Positions 19,422 through 28,267 are shown, numbered from the stretch's first letter. The stretch is DNA of 61,790 nt from Oscillospiraceae bacterium (GCA_022800525.1 JAAWQM010000010.1:1-61790), one strand, 5' to 3'. The notes: a model not told the origin generated them from the sequence alone. Numbers and translations are program-made.

Positions 19422-20151
19422 ACCATAGTTTTGTCAGGTACAGACCCCCGGGCGGGACCGTGGGGCCTGCCAGTGTGCGGTTGCCGCTTTCCAGAATCAC
19501 GGGGATGTCCTCCGGCGTCAGCTTGCCCTCGGCGGCGTACAGCACGGTTCCTGTGATGGCTCGTACCATATTATACAAAAACCCGTTGGCGCATACCTTC
19601 AATTCCAAAAGATCGCCATTGCGGGTCACATGGCAGTAGTAGATGGTGCGCACGGTGGTCCTGGTCTCCGTGCCCACGCTGCGCACAGCCCGGAAATCGT
19701 GTGTGCCCTCAAAGGCCCGCGCCGCCTGGTCCATAACCGATTCGTCCAGCCTTTTGGGGTAAAAATAGGCCCGGTGGACGTAAAATGGGTTCCGGACGCG
19801 GGAGTTGAAGATCCGATAGGTGTACTCCTTTTTCAGACAGGAGCCGATGGCGTTGAAGTCCTCCGCCACATCGAAGGCCCCGCAGACCACGATGTCCTCC
19901 GGCAGCCTCCCGTTGGCAGCCAGCGGGAAGCGGTCGCAAGGAATGGTGGAATTGGTGCGGAAGTTGGCGACATAACGCTCGGCGTGGACGCCGGCGTCCG
20001 TCCGCCCGCAGCCAGTCACCTTTATTCGTTCCCCACACAGGGCGGTGAGGGCTTTTTCCAACGTTTCCGCCACGGTGGTTTCCGTTTTCTGGACCTGCCA
20101 GCCGTGGTAGTTGGTGCCGTTGTACATCAGCTTGAATGCTATGTTTCTCAT
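19375..20151 (-). CDS. truA: tRNA pseudouridine(38-40) synthase
   Basis: A 258-residue TruA that converts uridines 38-40 of the tRNA anticodon arm to pseudouridine. The catalytic Asp is in GCGRTDAGVHA at about residues 48-58; YNGTNYHGWQVQ near the N-terminus and FLYNMVRAITG near the C-terminus are family motifs. Length is typical. In many Firmicutes truA follows ecfT, as it does here apart from a 477-base repeat-rich gap. Confidence 0.95.
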   Translation of the reverse strand: MRNIAFKLMYNGTNYHGWQVQKTETTVAETLEKALTALCGERIKVTGCGRTDAGVHAERYVANFRTNSTIPCDRFPLAANGRLPEDIVVCGAFDVAEDFNAIGSCLKKEYTYRIFNSRVRNPFYVHRAYFYPKRLDESVMDQAARAFEGTHDFRAVRSVGTETRTTVRTIYYCHVTRNGDLLELKVCANGFLYNMVRAITGTVLYAAEGKLTPEDIPVILESGNRTLAGPTVPPGGLYLTKLWYEDERLNDDEEAGPG

Positions 20152-20628
20152 GGAAGGTCCTTTCTTTCCGCCCCCGGGGCGGGGACGGGGGCGTTCTTTT
20201 CCCTTATAGGAAAAGAACCAAAAGTACCCTCAAGGGGGCGGACCCCCTTGAGAATCCCCTGAATGTGTTGTTTTATTTCTCTCCGGCGATACCCTGGTTG
20301 GTTCTGCCTCAATACCTTCGTTGGTGCGCCGGTCTTCTGCGTCTACCCGCTTGTTCTACCGGTGGCGGGCCGCTGCGGCGCCGCTTCCCGGCAGTGGTGC
20401 GCCAGCACCACCGCCGGGCCGGTCGCTGGCCGAAGGCCAATGACCGGCCCCCATGCGAACCTCCGCCAGACGTGCACCCGGTATCGAACCGCCTTATAGG
20501 GCGCGACAACCTGGCGCGCCGCTTTGAATCCACAGGCCAGATGAGTCTCTGCAGGGGCGGATGTCACCGCCCCTGCAGACCCGCTTCGCGCTCTCTATGA
20601 CCGCGCCCGCAAACCGCACAGCAACGCA
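20152..20628. repeat. Hairpin-rich intergenic region between ecfT and truA
   Basis: No credible gene is seen in these 477 bases. It holds several perfect hairpins: GTTCTTTTCC with GGAAAAGAAC (20193-20218), CTCAAGGGGG with CCCCCTTGAG (20229-20252) and CTGCAGGGGCGG with CCGCCCCTGCAG (20549-20578). A GC-rich stretch lies between. This looks like an accumulation of dispersed intergenic repeats; the last hairpin, near the ecfT stop, may also end that transcript. Confidence 0.65.
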
Positions 20629-21432
20629 TCACAGCCCGAACCTGGCCAGCGCCAGCACACCGGCCAGCACAACCGCATACGCCGCAAGAACAAGATAGTC
20701 CCGCGTCTGATAATGGAGCACATGCAGCTTTGTCCTCCCACTGTCTCCATGATAGCATCTGCATTCCATAGCCACTGCCAGCTCGTCCGCGCGGCGGAAC
20801 GCGCTGATGAACAGCGGCACCAGGATAGGCACCAGCGCCTTCGCCCGCTGAAACAGGCTCCCGGTCTCAAAATCCGCGCCGCGGGCCTTCTGTGCGGACA
20901 TGATCTTATCCGTCTCCTCAATCAGTGTCGGAATCATCCGCAGCGCGATGGACATAATCATCGACAGCTCATGGACCGGAACCCTGATCTTCTTCAGTGG
21001 CCCCAGCAGCGTTTCCAGCCCGTCCGTCAGCGCAATCGGACTGGTGGTATAGGTCAGCAGGAACGTCCCCATAATGAGCATGGTGATACGCAGCACCATG
21101 AAAAACGCTGTGGCAATTCCCTCCTTGGTGATTTTGAAAATCCAGAAGGCCGCAATCTCCTCTCCCGGCGTATAAAACAGATTTAAAACCGCCGTAAAGC
21201 AGATAATGAACAGAATAGGCTTCAATCCCCGCACCAGCGCCTTGGGCGCAACGCCGGAGACCTTGACGCCTGTAACCAGCAGCGCCGCCACCACCGCGTA
21301 CGAAACAAACCATTTCGCGCAGAAAAGCGCCACGATATACAGGACTGTCAGCAGAATTTTCGTCCTGGGATCCAGCTTGTGGGCCAGGGAGTTTCCCGGG
21401 AAAAACTGGCCCAGGGTAATGTCCTTGAGCAT
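20629..21432 (-). CDS. ecfT: Energy-coupling factor transporter transmembrane protein
   Basis: A 267-residue EcfT, the membrane scaffold of group II ECF importers that serve different vitamin- or metal-binding S components. Membrane segments are seen at roughly 28-45, 50-68, 72-90, 105-125 and 245-262, and the cytoplasmic coupling region has the ARGADFE-type Ala-Arg-Gly motif. Its start overlaps the EcfA2 stop by one base. No S component is encoded nearby, so the substrate cannot be assigned. Confidence 0.92.
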   Translation of the reverse strand: MLKDITLGQFFPGNSLAHKLDPRTKILLTVLYIVALFCAKWFVSYAVVAALLVTGVKVSGVAPKALVRGLKPILFIICFTAVLNLFYTPGEEIAAFWIFKITKEGIATAFFMVLRITMLIMGTFLLTYTTSPIALTDGLETLLGPLKKIRVPVHELSMIMSIALRMIPTLIEETDKIMSAQKARGADFETGSLFQRAKALVPILVPLFISAFRRADELAVAMECRCYHGDSGRTKLHVLHYQTRDYLVLAAYAVVLAGVLALARFGL

Positions 21433-22292
21433 CAGGCCCTCCCCCCTTTCAACGCCGACAGCGACCTGCGCAGGTCATCCACGGTATACACCGCCGGGTC
21501 GATATCCACGCCCTGCCGCACAAGCTCCATTGCCACCTGCGTCACCTGGGGCACATTCAGCCCCACGTCAATCAGCTCCTGCGCCCGGCTGAACACCTCG
21601 TGGGGCGTTCCGGACATGACCACCCCCGCGTTCGCCAGCACCACAATCCGGTCCACGTTCTCCGCCACCTCGTCCATGCTGTGGCTGACCATGACCACGG
21701 TGGTGCCCTTCTCCTTGTGGTAGGCCTGTATGTTCTCCAGCAGCCCCTTCCGGCCCGCCGGGTCCAAACCCGCCGACGGCTCGTCCAGAATCAGCACCTC
21801 CGGTTCCATAGCGATGACGCCCGCGATAGCGACCCGCCGCTTCTGTCCGCCGGAGAGGTCAAAGGGCGACTTCTCCAGCAGCTCCTCCCCCAGTCCCGCA
21901 AATGCGGCGGAGGTTCTGACCCGGCGGTCAATCTCCTTCTCGTCCAGCCCCATATTCCTGGGCCCGAAGGCGATGTCCTTGTATGCCGTCTCCTCAAAGA
22001 GCTGATACTCCGGATACTGGAACACCAGCCCCACCCGGAAGCGCACCTCCCGGATTTTTTTCGGTTCAGCCCAGACGTCCCGGTCCCCCAGCCAGATTTT
22101 CCCGCTGGTAGGCTTCAGAAGGCCGTTGAGATGCTGGATCAGGGTGGACTTCCCGGACCCGGTGTGGCCGATGATCCCCAGGAACTCCCCTCTCCGGATC
22201 TCCATGCTCACATCCTTCACCGCACTGCGGCAGAACGGCGTGTTTTCTCCATAGGTGTGGGTCAGATTTTCCACACGGATGATTGGTTCCAA
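21432..22292 (-). CDS. ecfA2: Energy-coupling factor transporter ATPase 2
   Basis: A 286-residue ABC ATPase with Walker A GHTGSGKS, signature LSGGQKRRVAIAG and Walker B EVLILDEPSAGLD. Pairs with EcfA1 to power EcfT. The C-terminal part after residue 220 holds the EcfA dimerisation region. Sits 16 bases downstream of ecfA1 and ends at the ecfT start, the standard ecfA1-ecfA2-ecfT order. Confidence 0.94.
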   Translation of the reverse strand: MEPIIRVENLTHTYGENTPFCRSAVKDVSMEIRRGEFLGIIGHTGSGKSTLIQHLNGLLKPTSGKIWLGDRDVWAEPKKIREVRFRVGLVFQYPEYQLFEETAYKDIAFGPRNMGLDEKEIDRRVRTSAAFAGLGEELLEKSPFDLSGGQKRRVAIAGVIAMEPEVLILDEPSAGLDPAGRKGLLENIQAYHKEKGTTVVMVSHSMDEVAENVDRIVVLANAGVVMSGTPHEVFSRAQELIDVGLNVPQVTQVAMELVRQGVDIDPAVYTVDDLRRSLSALKGGRA

Positions 22293-22308
22293 TCTTGTTA
22301 CCTCTCCT

Positions 22309-23157
22309 TTATTTTCTCAGACTGCCTGCGATGGCGTCTGCGCAGGCTTTGATGCCCAGAGCATTCAGGGGCACGTCAAAGCCGTCCTGTCTCAGCCCGT
22401 GGAGCAACTCCACCGTATGAGGCGCGGCAAGCCCGATGGCCCGCAGCTCCTCTACCCGGACCAGAACCTCCTCCGGCGTACCATCCATCACTACCTTGCC
22501 GTCGTTCATCACCACGACACGCCCCGACATAGCGGCCTCGTCCATGTGGTGCGTGATAAGAACAATAGTGATTCCCTTTTCGCAGTTCAGCCTCTTCACC
22601 GTATCCAGCACCTCCCGGCGTCCCAGAGGGTCCAGCATGGCCGTGGCCTCGTCCAGCACAATGCAGGCCGGTTCCATGGCGATAATCCCGGCGATGGCGA
22701 CCCGCTGCTTCTGTCCGCCGGAGAGGTGATGAGGCGCATGGAGGGTAAATTCCTCCATGCCCACCGCTTTCAGCGCGGCGGCGACCCGCTTCTGTATCTC
22801 CTCCGTAGGCACGCCCAGGTTCTCCGGGCCGAACGCCACATCCTCCTCCACCACATTGGCAACGATCTGGTTGTCCGGGTTCTGGAATACCATCCCCACC
22901 CTGCGGCGGATCTCCAGTAGCAGCGCCTCGTCGGACGTGTCCATCCCTGACACCCACACCCTGCCTCCCTCAGGCAGCAGAACCGCGTTCATGTGCTTCG
23001 CCAGGGTGGATTTGCCAGAACCGTTGTGGCCCAGGATGACCACAAAGCTTCCTTGTTCAATAGTGAGGTCCACGCCCCGCAGCGCCTGAACCGGCTCCTT
23101 CCCCTCGTCGGGCGGATAGGAAAACGTCAGATTTTCTGTTTTGATAATATCACTCAT
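22309..23157 (-). CDS. ecfA1: Energy-coupling factor transporter ATPase 1
   Basis: A 282-residue ABC ATPase with Walker A GHNGSGKS, signature LSGGQKQRVAIAG and Walker B CIVLDEATAMLDP. The GMVFQNPDNQIVANVVEEDVAFG segment is typical of EcfA1. First of three ECF genes and 18 bases downstream of the acetyltransferase gene. Confidence 0.94.
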   Translation of the reverse strand: MSDIIKTENLTFSYPPDEGKEPVQALRGVDLTIEQGSFVVILGHNGSGKSTLAKHMNAVLLPEGGRVWVSGMDTSDEALLLEIRRRVGMVFQNPDNQIVANVVEEDVAFGPENLGVPTEEIQKRVAAALKAVGMEEFTLHAPHHLSGGQKQRVAIAGIIAMEPACIVLDEATAMLDPLGRREVLDTVKRLNCEKGITIVLITHHMDEAAMSGRVVVMNDGKVVMDGTPEEVLVRVEELRAIGLAAPHTVELLHGLRQDGFDVPLNALGIKACADAIAGSLRK

Positions 23158-23175
23158 TGGGTTCCCTCATTATGC

Positions 23176-23697
23176 TCACAATGTGATCCAGTACCGCCGG
23201 ATGGTCCCGGACTTCCCCAGCCCCGGCTCATCGGCCACCTCATTCTCCAGGACGCCGCCGTTGGCCAGGATGGCGCGTTCGGAAGCTGTATCCGGGTCGC
23301 AGGTCAGCAGCACCCGCTCCTCCCCCGCCGCCCGGCATTTTTCCAGGGTCAGGCGCAGCTGCTCCTTGGCATACCCCTTCCGCCGCTCGGAGGGGCGGAT
23401 GCAGTAACCGATATGACCGCCATACTGGAGCAGGAAATCCGACAGGGGGCTGGGACGGTAGTTGACGATGCCCACCACCCGTCCGTCGGACTGCCGGACC
23501 GTCAAATATGTGTGGGAGGGCGACCAGCCCTTGCGCTCCTCCCGGCCCCGGAAGTCCAGCCACTCCTCGTAGGTCTCCACTTCTCCCAGACCGTTGCAGC
23601 CATCGAAGTCACTGCCGTACTCCAGCATCTCCGCCTTGAAGGCCATGACCTGTTCTTTATATGCCATGGTTGGCACCGCTAATTCTAAAATTTCCAT
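23176..23697 (-). CDS. GNAT family N-acetyltransferase
   Basis: A 173-residue GNAT enzyme. The acetyl-CoA-binding region is IRPSERRKGYAKEQL (about 110-125), equivalent to motif A (R/QxxGxG/A), with GYCI and CDPDTASERAILANGG following. This subfamily resembles predicted acetyltransferases with an N-terminal MAYKEQVMAFKAEM segment. Substrate unknown. It lies between the methyltransferase and ECF genes on the same strand. Confidence 0.85.
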   Translation of the reverse strand: MEILELAVPTMAYKEQVMAFKAEMLEYGSDFDGCNGLGEVETYEEWLDFRGREERKGWSPSHTYLTVRQSDGRVVGIVNYRPSPLSDFLLQYGGHIGYCIRPSERRKGYAKEQLRLTLEKCRAAGEERVLLTCDPDTASERAILANGGVLENEVADEPGLGKSGTIRRYWITL

Positions 23698-23718
23698 ACC
23701 TGAAATCTCCCTCCAGTT

Positions 23719-24585
23719 CTACCGGTCCCCTGTCCACCGTCCCGAAGCGCCGCAGGGCAGGACCAGCCCGGTCTCCGTCACCGGAAGCCCAATCTCATCG
23801 CTGACCGTGCGCCCACCGAACTTCCTGGAAACAACCGTCTCCAGAATATACGTCAGTACGCTGGGAGCCAGCCCTGTGGTGTAGGAATTTATTATAATGA
23901 AGAGCGGATCCTCCGACAGCGCCCCGGCGCACAGCTCCACGAAGGGATACAGATTGTCCTCCAGCTTCCAGACCTCGCCGGTAGGCCCCCTCCCGTAGCT
24001 GGGCGGGTCCATGATGATGGCGTCGTACCGCCGCCCTCTCCGGATTTCCCGCTCCACGAACTTGGCGCAGTCGTCCACAATCCAGCGGATGGGCGCGTCC
24101 TCCAGGCCGGAGGCCCTGGCGTTTTCTCTGGCCCACTGGACCATTCCCTTCGCCGCGTCCACATGGCACACGCTGGCTCCAGCGGCGGCGCAGGCCACGC
24201 TGGCCGCTCCCGTATAGGCAAACAGATTCAGCACATTCACAGGCCGTCCGGCGGCGCGGATCCGCTCCTGGGCGAACTCCCAATTCACCGCCTGCTCCGG
24301 AAACAGCCCCGTATGCTTGAAGTTCATAGGCTTGACCTGGAAGGTCAGATTCTTATACCGCACCTGCCACTGTCCGGGCAGACGCCCCTTCTCCCAGCTG
24401 CCGCCTCCCGCACTGGAGCGGAGATAGCGTCCGTCAGGACGCTTCCAGCCGTGATGCCGCCGGGGCGTGTTCCAGATGGCCTGGGGGTCCGGGCGCACCA
24501 GGAGCTTATCCCCCCAGCGCTCCAGCTTCTCCCCGCCGCCGCAGTCCAGCAGCTCATAATCCTTCCAGCCCTCAGCGATCCACAT
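23719..24585 (-). CDS. Class I SAM-dependent methyltransferase, RlmI-like
   Basis: A 288-residue methyltransferase. The SAM-binding motif VLNLFAYTGAASVACAAAGA sits at about 117-136, and DPPSYGRGP is the catalytic-type motif of rRNA/oxidoreductive methyltransferases. It matches the RlmI/RlmK C-terminal domain but lacks their N-terminal PUA RNA-binding domain. Likely an rRNA methyltransferase; target base uncertain. A strong promoter (24618-24646) lies about 35 bases upstream of its start. Confidence 0.83.
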   Translation of the reverse strand: MWIAEGWKDYELLDCGGGEKLERWGDKLLVRPDPQAIWNTPRRHHGWKRPDGRYLRSSAGGGSWEKGRLPGQWQVRYKNLTFQVKPMNFKHTGLFPEQAVNWEFAQERIRAAGRPVNVLNLFAYTGAASVACAAAGASVCHVDAAKGMVQWARENARASGLEDAPIRWIVDDCAKFVEREIRRGRRYDAIIMDPPSYGRGPTGEVWKLEDNLYPFVELCAGALSEDPLFIIINSYTTGLAPSVLTYILETVVSRKFGGRTVSDEIGLPVTETGLVLPCGASGRWTGDR

Positions 24586-24617
24586 GGCCTGTCCCTCCGT
24601 CTATAAAAAATCATCTT

Positions 24618-24646
24618 ATTATATCCTACTTATTGTCAACCGTCAA
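24618..24646 (-). promoter_or_regulatory. Promoter of the methyltransferase-GNAT-ecf run
   Basis: Minus strand TTGACG (24641-24646), 17 bases, then a consensus TATAAT (24618-24623). Divergent from the ylxM promoter about 90 bases away. Confidence 0.8.
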
Positions 24647-24732
24647 CAAAAGAAGCATGAACAATTTGGACGATTTTCCATCGGAGACCCGCCGGATTTT
24701 TGAAGAAACGAAAAATATTCCCCATTTCCCCC

Positions 24733-24761
24733 TTGACTTTTCAGGAAAAGTACGGTATGAT
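24733..24761 (+). promoter_or_regulatory. Promoter of ylxM-ffh-rpsP-khpA
   Basis: TTGACT (24733-24738) and TATGAT (24756-24761) with a 17-base spacer, about 50 bases upstream of ylxM. Confidence 0.8.
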
Positions 24762-24770
24762 AAACAGGCT

Positions 24771-24792
24771 TGTAAAGCGTCTTCGCTTTACA
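24771..24792 (+). promoter_or_regulatory. Leader hairpin directly upstream of the ylxM ribosome-binding site
   Basis: TGTAAAGCG (24771-24779), loop TCTT, CGCTTTACA (24784-24792) form a perfect 9-bp stem ending two or three bases before AAAGGAGG. It would be near the 5' end of the transcript and could protect it or tune initiation. Confidence 0.55.
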
Positions 24793-24808
24793 CAAAGGAG
24801 GAGTCGCC

Positions 24809-25174
24809 GTGAAAAATCAAACGTACCGCATGACCATGCTGTTCGATTTTTACGGGGAGCTCCTGACCGAAAGACAGCGGGAATTTTTCGATCTCTACTA
24901 TAATGAGGACCTGAGCCTGTCCGAAATCGCGGAAAACAGCGGCATCAGCCGCCAGGGCGTCCGGGATGTCATCGTCCGGGCCGAGGCCGCCATGCAGGAG
25001 GTGGAGGACAAAACCGGCCTCATCCGCCGCTTCCACCAGATGCAGGAATACATCGTTGAGATTGAAAACGCTGTCCAGGAACTGAAAACCCTTAACTACC
25101 GGCAGTATGAAGACCCCCGCATCGACAGGCTGGTGGAATCCATTACCCAGGCTGCCACCGCACTGAAAGAGTAA
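24809..25174 (+). CDS. ylxM: YlxM/UPF0122 family SRP-associated DNA-binding protein
   Basis: A 121-residue YlxM with a sigma-factor-like helix-turn-helix (LTERQREFFDLYYNEDLSLSEIAENSGISRQGVRDVI reads across about 18-54) followed by a helical tail. In Firmicutes it is encoded with ffh and may influence the SRP pathway. The start is GTG at 24809, fixed by AAAGGAGG seven to nine bases upstream. Confidence 0.9.
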   Translation: MKNQTYRMTMLFDFYGELLTERQREFFDLYYNEDLSLSEIAENSGISRQGVRDVIVRAEAAMQEVEDKTGLIRRFHQMQEYIVEIENAVQELKTLNYRQYEDPRIDRLVESITQAATALKE

Positions 25175-25211
25175 GCGCCCGCCCTGCGGGCTTTAATGAG
25201 GAGTGACATCC

Positions 25212-26600
25212 ATGGCATTTGAAGGTCTTTCCGAAAAACTGAACGCCGCGTTCCGACGCCTGCGCGGCAAGGGACGCATCACCGAGGCCGACGTTAAGGA
25301 GGCCATGAAGGAGGTCCGGCTGGCCCTGCTGGACGCCGACGTCAGCTACAATGTGGTCAAGGATTTCGTAGCCAAGATCACCGAGCGGGCCATCGGCGCC
25401 GATGTGCTGGAGAGTCTGACCCCCGCCCAGCAGATTATCAAAATCGTCAATGAAGAGCTCACCGAGCTCATGGGCGGCGGCAGTGAGCGCGTCAGCTTCG
25501 CCTCCAAGGGCCCCACGGTCATCATGATGGTGGGCCTCCAGGGCGCCGGCAAAACCACCAACGGCGCCAAGCTGGCAGGGTATCTGAAAAAAGAGATGGG
25601 CAAGCGGCCCCTGCTGGTGGCCTGCGACGTGTACCGTCCCGCCGCCATCACCCAGCTTCAGGTTGTGGGCGAACAGCTTGACATCCCAGTATTCGCCCTG
25701 GGTCAGGTCAACCCGGTACAGATCGCCCAGCACGCCGTGCGCTACGCCAGGGACAACGGCATTGACACGGTCCTGCTGGACACCGCCGGACGGCTGCACA
25801 TCGACGAGCAGCTCATGGAGGAGCTGAAGAAGATCAAGGCCGCCGTTACCCCCAACGAGATTCTGCTGGTGGTAGACGCCATGACCGGCCAGGATGCCGT
25901 CAGCGCGGCGACCGCCTTTGACGAGGCTCTGGGCATCGACGGCGTGCTGCTGACCAAGCTGGACGGCGACGCCCGGGGCGGCGCGGCCCTGTCCATCCGG
26001 GCGGCTACCGGCAAGCCCATCAAGTTCATCGGCACCGGCGAAAAGCTGGACATGATCGAAACCTTCCACCCCGACCGCATGGCCTCCCGTATCCTGGGAA
26101 TGGGCGATATGCTCTCCCTGATTGAAAAGGCGGAGCAGACCTACGACGAGAAAAAGGCAGCGGAGCTGGAGGAAAAGCTGCGGAAGAACCGCTTTACCCT
26201 TACCGACTACATGGAGCAGATGGCGCAGCTGCGAAAAATGGGCGACCTGAATCAGATGGTGTCCATGTTCCCCGGTCAGCTGGGCAGGCAGATGGCGGGC
26301 GCTCAGATCGACGACAAAATGCTCAACCGCCAGGAGGCTATCATCCTCTCCATGACCCCCAAGGAGCGCAACAACCCCTCCCTGCTGGACGCCAGCCGGA
26401 AACGGCGCGTGGCGGCGGGCTGCGGATTGCAGGTGGCTGACGTCAACCGGCTCCTCAAGCAGTACGAAATGATGCTCCAGCTGACCCGGTCCCTCTCCAA
26501 AGGCAAAATGCCCCTGGGTCTGGGGAAAATGCCCCAGCTGGGCAAGATCGGCGGTATGAGCAAGATGCATGGCTTTGGCCGGAAAAAGCGTCTGAAGTAA
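25212..26600 (+). CDS. ffh: Signal recognition particle protein Ffh
   Basis: A 462-residue SRP54 GTPase that binds signal sequences and 4.5S/6S RNA and delivers ribosomes to FtsY. N domain at 1-90, G domain with GLQGAGKTT, DTAGRLHID and TKLDGDARGGAAL, and the M domain after about 300 ending in a basic methionine-rich tail (KIGGMSKMHGFGRKKRLK). The ATG at 25212 is preceded by GAGGAG; an upstream GTG three codons earlier is less likely. Confidence 0.96.
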   Translation: MAFEGLSEKLNAAFRRLRGKGRITEADVKEAMKEVRLALLDADVSYNVVKDFVAKITERAIGADVLESLTPAQQIIKIVNEELTELMGGGSERVSFASKGPTVIMMVGLQGAGKTTNGAKLAGYLKKEMGKRPLLVACDVYRPAAITQLQVVGEQLDIPVFALGQVNPVQIAQHAVRYARDNGIDTVLLDTAGRLHIDEQLMEELKKIKAAVTPNEILLVVDAMTGQDAVSAATAFDEALGIDGVLLTKLDGDARGGAALSIRAATGKPIKFIGTGEKLDMIETFHPDRMASRILGMGDMLSLIEKAEQTYDEKKAAELEEKLRKNRFTLTDYMEQMAQLRKMGDLNQMVSMFPGQLGRQMAGAQIDDKMLNRQEAIILSMTPKERNNPSLLDASRKRRVAAGCGLQVADVNRLLKQYEMMLQLTRSLSKGKMPLGLGKMPQLGKIGGMSKMHGFGRKKRLK

Positions 26601-26672
26601 CCCGTCATAAATGCCCCGGCATTTATCATACACAACAAAAATAATTTTTTTACTAATTGGAGGAAACACATC

Positions 26673-26912
26673 ATGGTCAAGATCAGACTGCGCCGCATGG
26701 GCGCCAAGAAAAGCCCCTTCTATCGCATTGTCGTCGCAGACAGCCGCTATCCCCGTGATGGCCGCTTCATTGAGGAGATCGGCACATACAACCCCTGCGT
26801 CTCCCCTGCCGAGATCAAGATTGATGCCGACCGCGCCAAGGAGTGGATCAAGACCGGCGCTCAGCCCACCGATACCGTCCGCGCCCTGCTCAAGAAAGTT
26901 GACGTGCTGTAA
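26673..26912 (+). CDS. rpsP: 30S ribosomal protein S16
   Basis: A 79-residue S16, beginning [21 protein letters not shown], which is near consensus. It helps assemble the small subunit body. TTGGAGGAA precedes ATG. It lies 72 bases after ffh and its stop overlaps the khpA start by one base. Confidence 0.97.
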   Translation: MVKIRLRRMGAKKSPFYRIVVADSRYPRDGRFIEEIGTYNPCVSPAEIKIDADRAKEWIKTGAQPTDTVRALLKKVDVL

Positions 26913-27160
26913 TGGCGGAGGAGCACAGCGTAAAGGACCTGCTGCTCTATATCGCCAGAAACCTGGTGGAGAACCCTGACGCCGTGACCGTCACGGAGGT
27001 GGACGGGGACCAGGAGCTGACGCTGGAGCTGCGCGTCGCCCCCGACGACATGGGCAAGGTGATTGGCCGTCAGGGCCGTATCGCCAAGGAGATCCGGACG
27101 CTGGTCCGCTCCTACGCCCAGCGCACGGGGCAGAAGGTTTCCGTGGATATTATCGACTGA
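26912..27160 (+). CDS. khpA: KH domain RNA-binding protein KhpA
   Basis: An 82-residue single-KH protein. The GxxG loop is in GKVIGRQGRIAKEIR at about 51-65. KhpA pairs with KhpB (Jag) as an RNA chaperone that affects cell elongation and division in Gram-positives. Its start overlaps the rpsP stop. Normally rimM follows directly; here a terminator and the MerR gene intervene. Confidence 0.95.
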   Translation: MAEEHSVKDLLLYIARNLVENPDAVTVTEVDGDQELTLELRVAPDDMGKVIGRQGRIAKEIRTLVRSYAQRTGQKVSVDIID

Positions 27161-27163
27161 ACG

Positions 27164-27201
27164 AAACAGCGTCCCGCCCCATGTGAGGCGGGACGCTGTT
27201 T
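27164..27201 (+). terminator. Terminator of the ffh-rpsP-khpA transcript
   Basis: A perfect 15-bp stem (27164-27178 and 27187-27201) with an 8-base loop begins four bases after the khpA stop and ends in TTT. It ends the transcript before rimM-trmD. Confidence 0.8.
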
Positions 27202-27220
27202 CTCTGCTGGACGAACGAGC

Positions 27221-27327
27221 CAGGGACTTTGTCCCTGCACCCCGACACATTAAAGTTTGGGTCCACCCTTTTCAAAGGGTGGTGGGGTGCAGGGGCAAAG
27301 CCCCTGCTGGGTTTGGGCAAAGCCCAA
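27221..27327. repeat. Cluster of four short perfect hairpins
   Basis: Four hairpins follow one another: CAGGGAC/GTCCCTG (27221-27237), CCACCCTTT/AAAGGGTGG (27263-27282), GCAGGGGC/GCCCCTGC (27289-27307) and TTGGGC/GCCCAA (27313-27327). No gene is seen. It lies between the khpA terminator and the end of the convergent MerR gene and looks like a dispersed intergenic repeat. Confidence 0.7.
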
Positions 27328-27349
27328 CACTCACTCGTCCCAGAACGGC

Positions 27350-28174
27350 TCAGCTGTCCGTTTTCCGCACCGCAAAGCAGACCTCAGTCACGTATTCCTC
27401 CGGATTCCGCGTCTCATGGGGGCTGACGTGGTAAATGGAAAATGAGGGGCCATCGAACTCATAGCCGTTGTCCCGCACCCATTCCACCACAGTCTGCACA
27501 GCCTCCGGCTCCAGGTCATAGGGACCCTTGAACGTCGCGGACGCGATGCGCATGGCAGGCACTGTCCTGAACTTTACATTCTCCGTGTCGGAGTACGTCC
27601 CCTGTACCGCCATCTGGATCTCCACGTCCGCGTCCTTCTCCACGTGCTCCCCATCGTGGAACACTGCCATCGCATAGCAGGGCTCGCTGACTTGCAGGTC
27701 CATTCCGGCTGTCTCCCGGCACAGAGTGTCCCACAGCTCCTGCTCGTGCCAATAGGTCGGGAGACGCCGCCGGACACTGGCTACGTAACGGCTGGGCAGT
27801 TCCTTGATTGTTACAGGGTATTCCATCAGTTTTTCATCCTTTCTCAGTCGGTCCAGCGTGTTCTCCAGCAGCAAAAGACGATCGCGCGCCTCCCGCTCCT
27901 GCTCCTGGAGGACTGCCCGCTGGCGCTCCAGGGCTTTCTCCCAGACCTCCTGATTGTCCGCCGCCGCCAACAGCGCTTTGACCTCCGCAAGGCCGAACCC
28001 CATCCGCCGCAGACTGGCAATCCGCTCCGCTGTGCGGAGCTGTTCCTCGCTGTAGTAGCGGTATCCGGTATAAGGGTCGATCTTTACCGGGGCCAGCAGC
28101 CCCTGGTCATCGTAGTACCGCAGCATCCGGACGCTTATCCGGGAGAGCTTGGAGAATATCCCTATTTTCAGCAT
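27350..28174 (-). CDS. MerR family regulator with GyrI-like effector domain
   Basis: A 274-residue regulator: MerR winged helix at 1-70 (IGIFSKLSRISVRMLRYYDD, GLLAPVKIDPYTGYRYY), a dimerisation coiled coil at about 75-118, and a C-terminal GyrI-like/effector-binding domain (about 120-274) as in BmrR-type multidrug sensors. No efflux pump is adjacent. It stands on the opposite strand inside what is usually one khpA-rimM-trmD operon. The promoter upstream has the 19-base spacer typical of MerR-controlled promoters. Confidence 0.88.
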   Translation of the reverse strand: MLKIGIFSKLSRISVRMLRYYDDQGLLAPVKIDPYTGYRYYSEEQLRTAERIASLRRMGFGLAEVKALLAAADNQEVWEKALERQRAVLQEQEREARDRLLLLENTLDRLRKDEKLMEYPVTIKELPSRYVASVRRRLPTYWHEQELWDTLCRETAGMDLQVSEPCYAMAVFHDGEHVEKDADVEIQMAVQGTYSDTENVKFRTVPAMRIASATFKGPYDLEPEAVQTVVEWVRDNGYEFDGPSFSIYHVSPHETRNPEEYVTEVCFAVRKTDS

Positions 28175-28213
28175 GTCGTTTCCTCCACATATGTGATTTC
28201 TGAGCTCAAGGAC

Positions 28214-28244
28214 AGTATAAAGGATATCACCGTGTGAGAGTCAA
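28214..28244 (-). promoter_or_regulatory. MerR-type promoter with 19-base spacer
   Basis: Minus strand TTGACT (28239-28244) and TATACT (28214-28219) are separated by 19 bases instead of 17. Over-long spacers are the hallmark of promoters that MerR proteins activate by DNA distortion, so autoregulation by the adjacent gene is likely. Confidence 0.7.
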
Positions 28245-28267
28245 GGCAAAATTCAAGATTTTTTTGA

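Noticed and set aside
27202-27349. A tRNA or small RNA gene in the hairpin cluster after khpA.
   Set aside because: The stems are short, tandem and do not form a cloverleaf; no CCA end or conserved T-loop sequence is seen.
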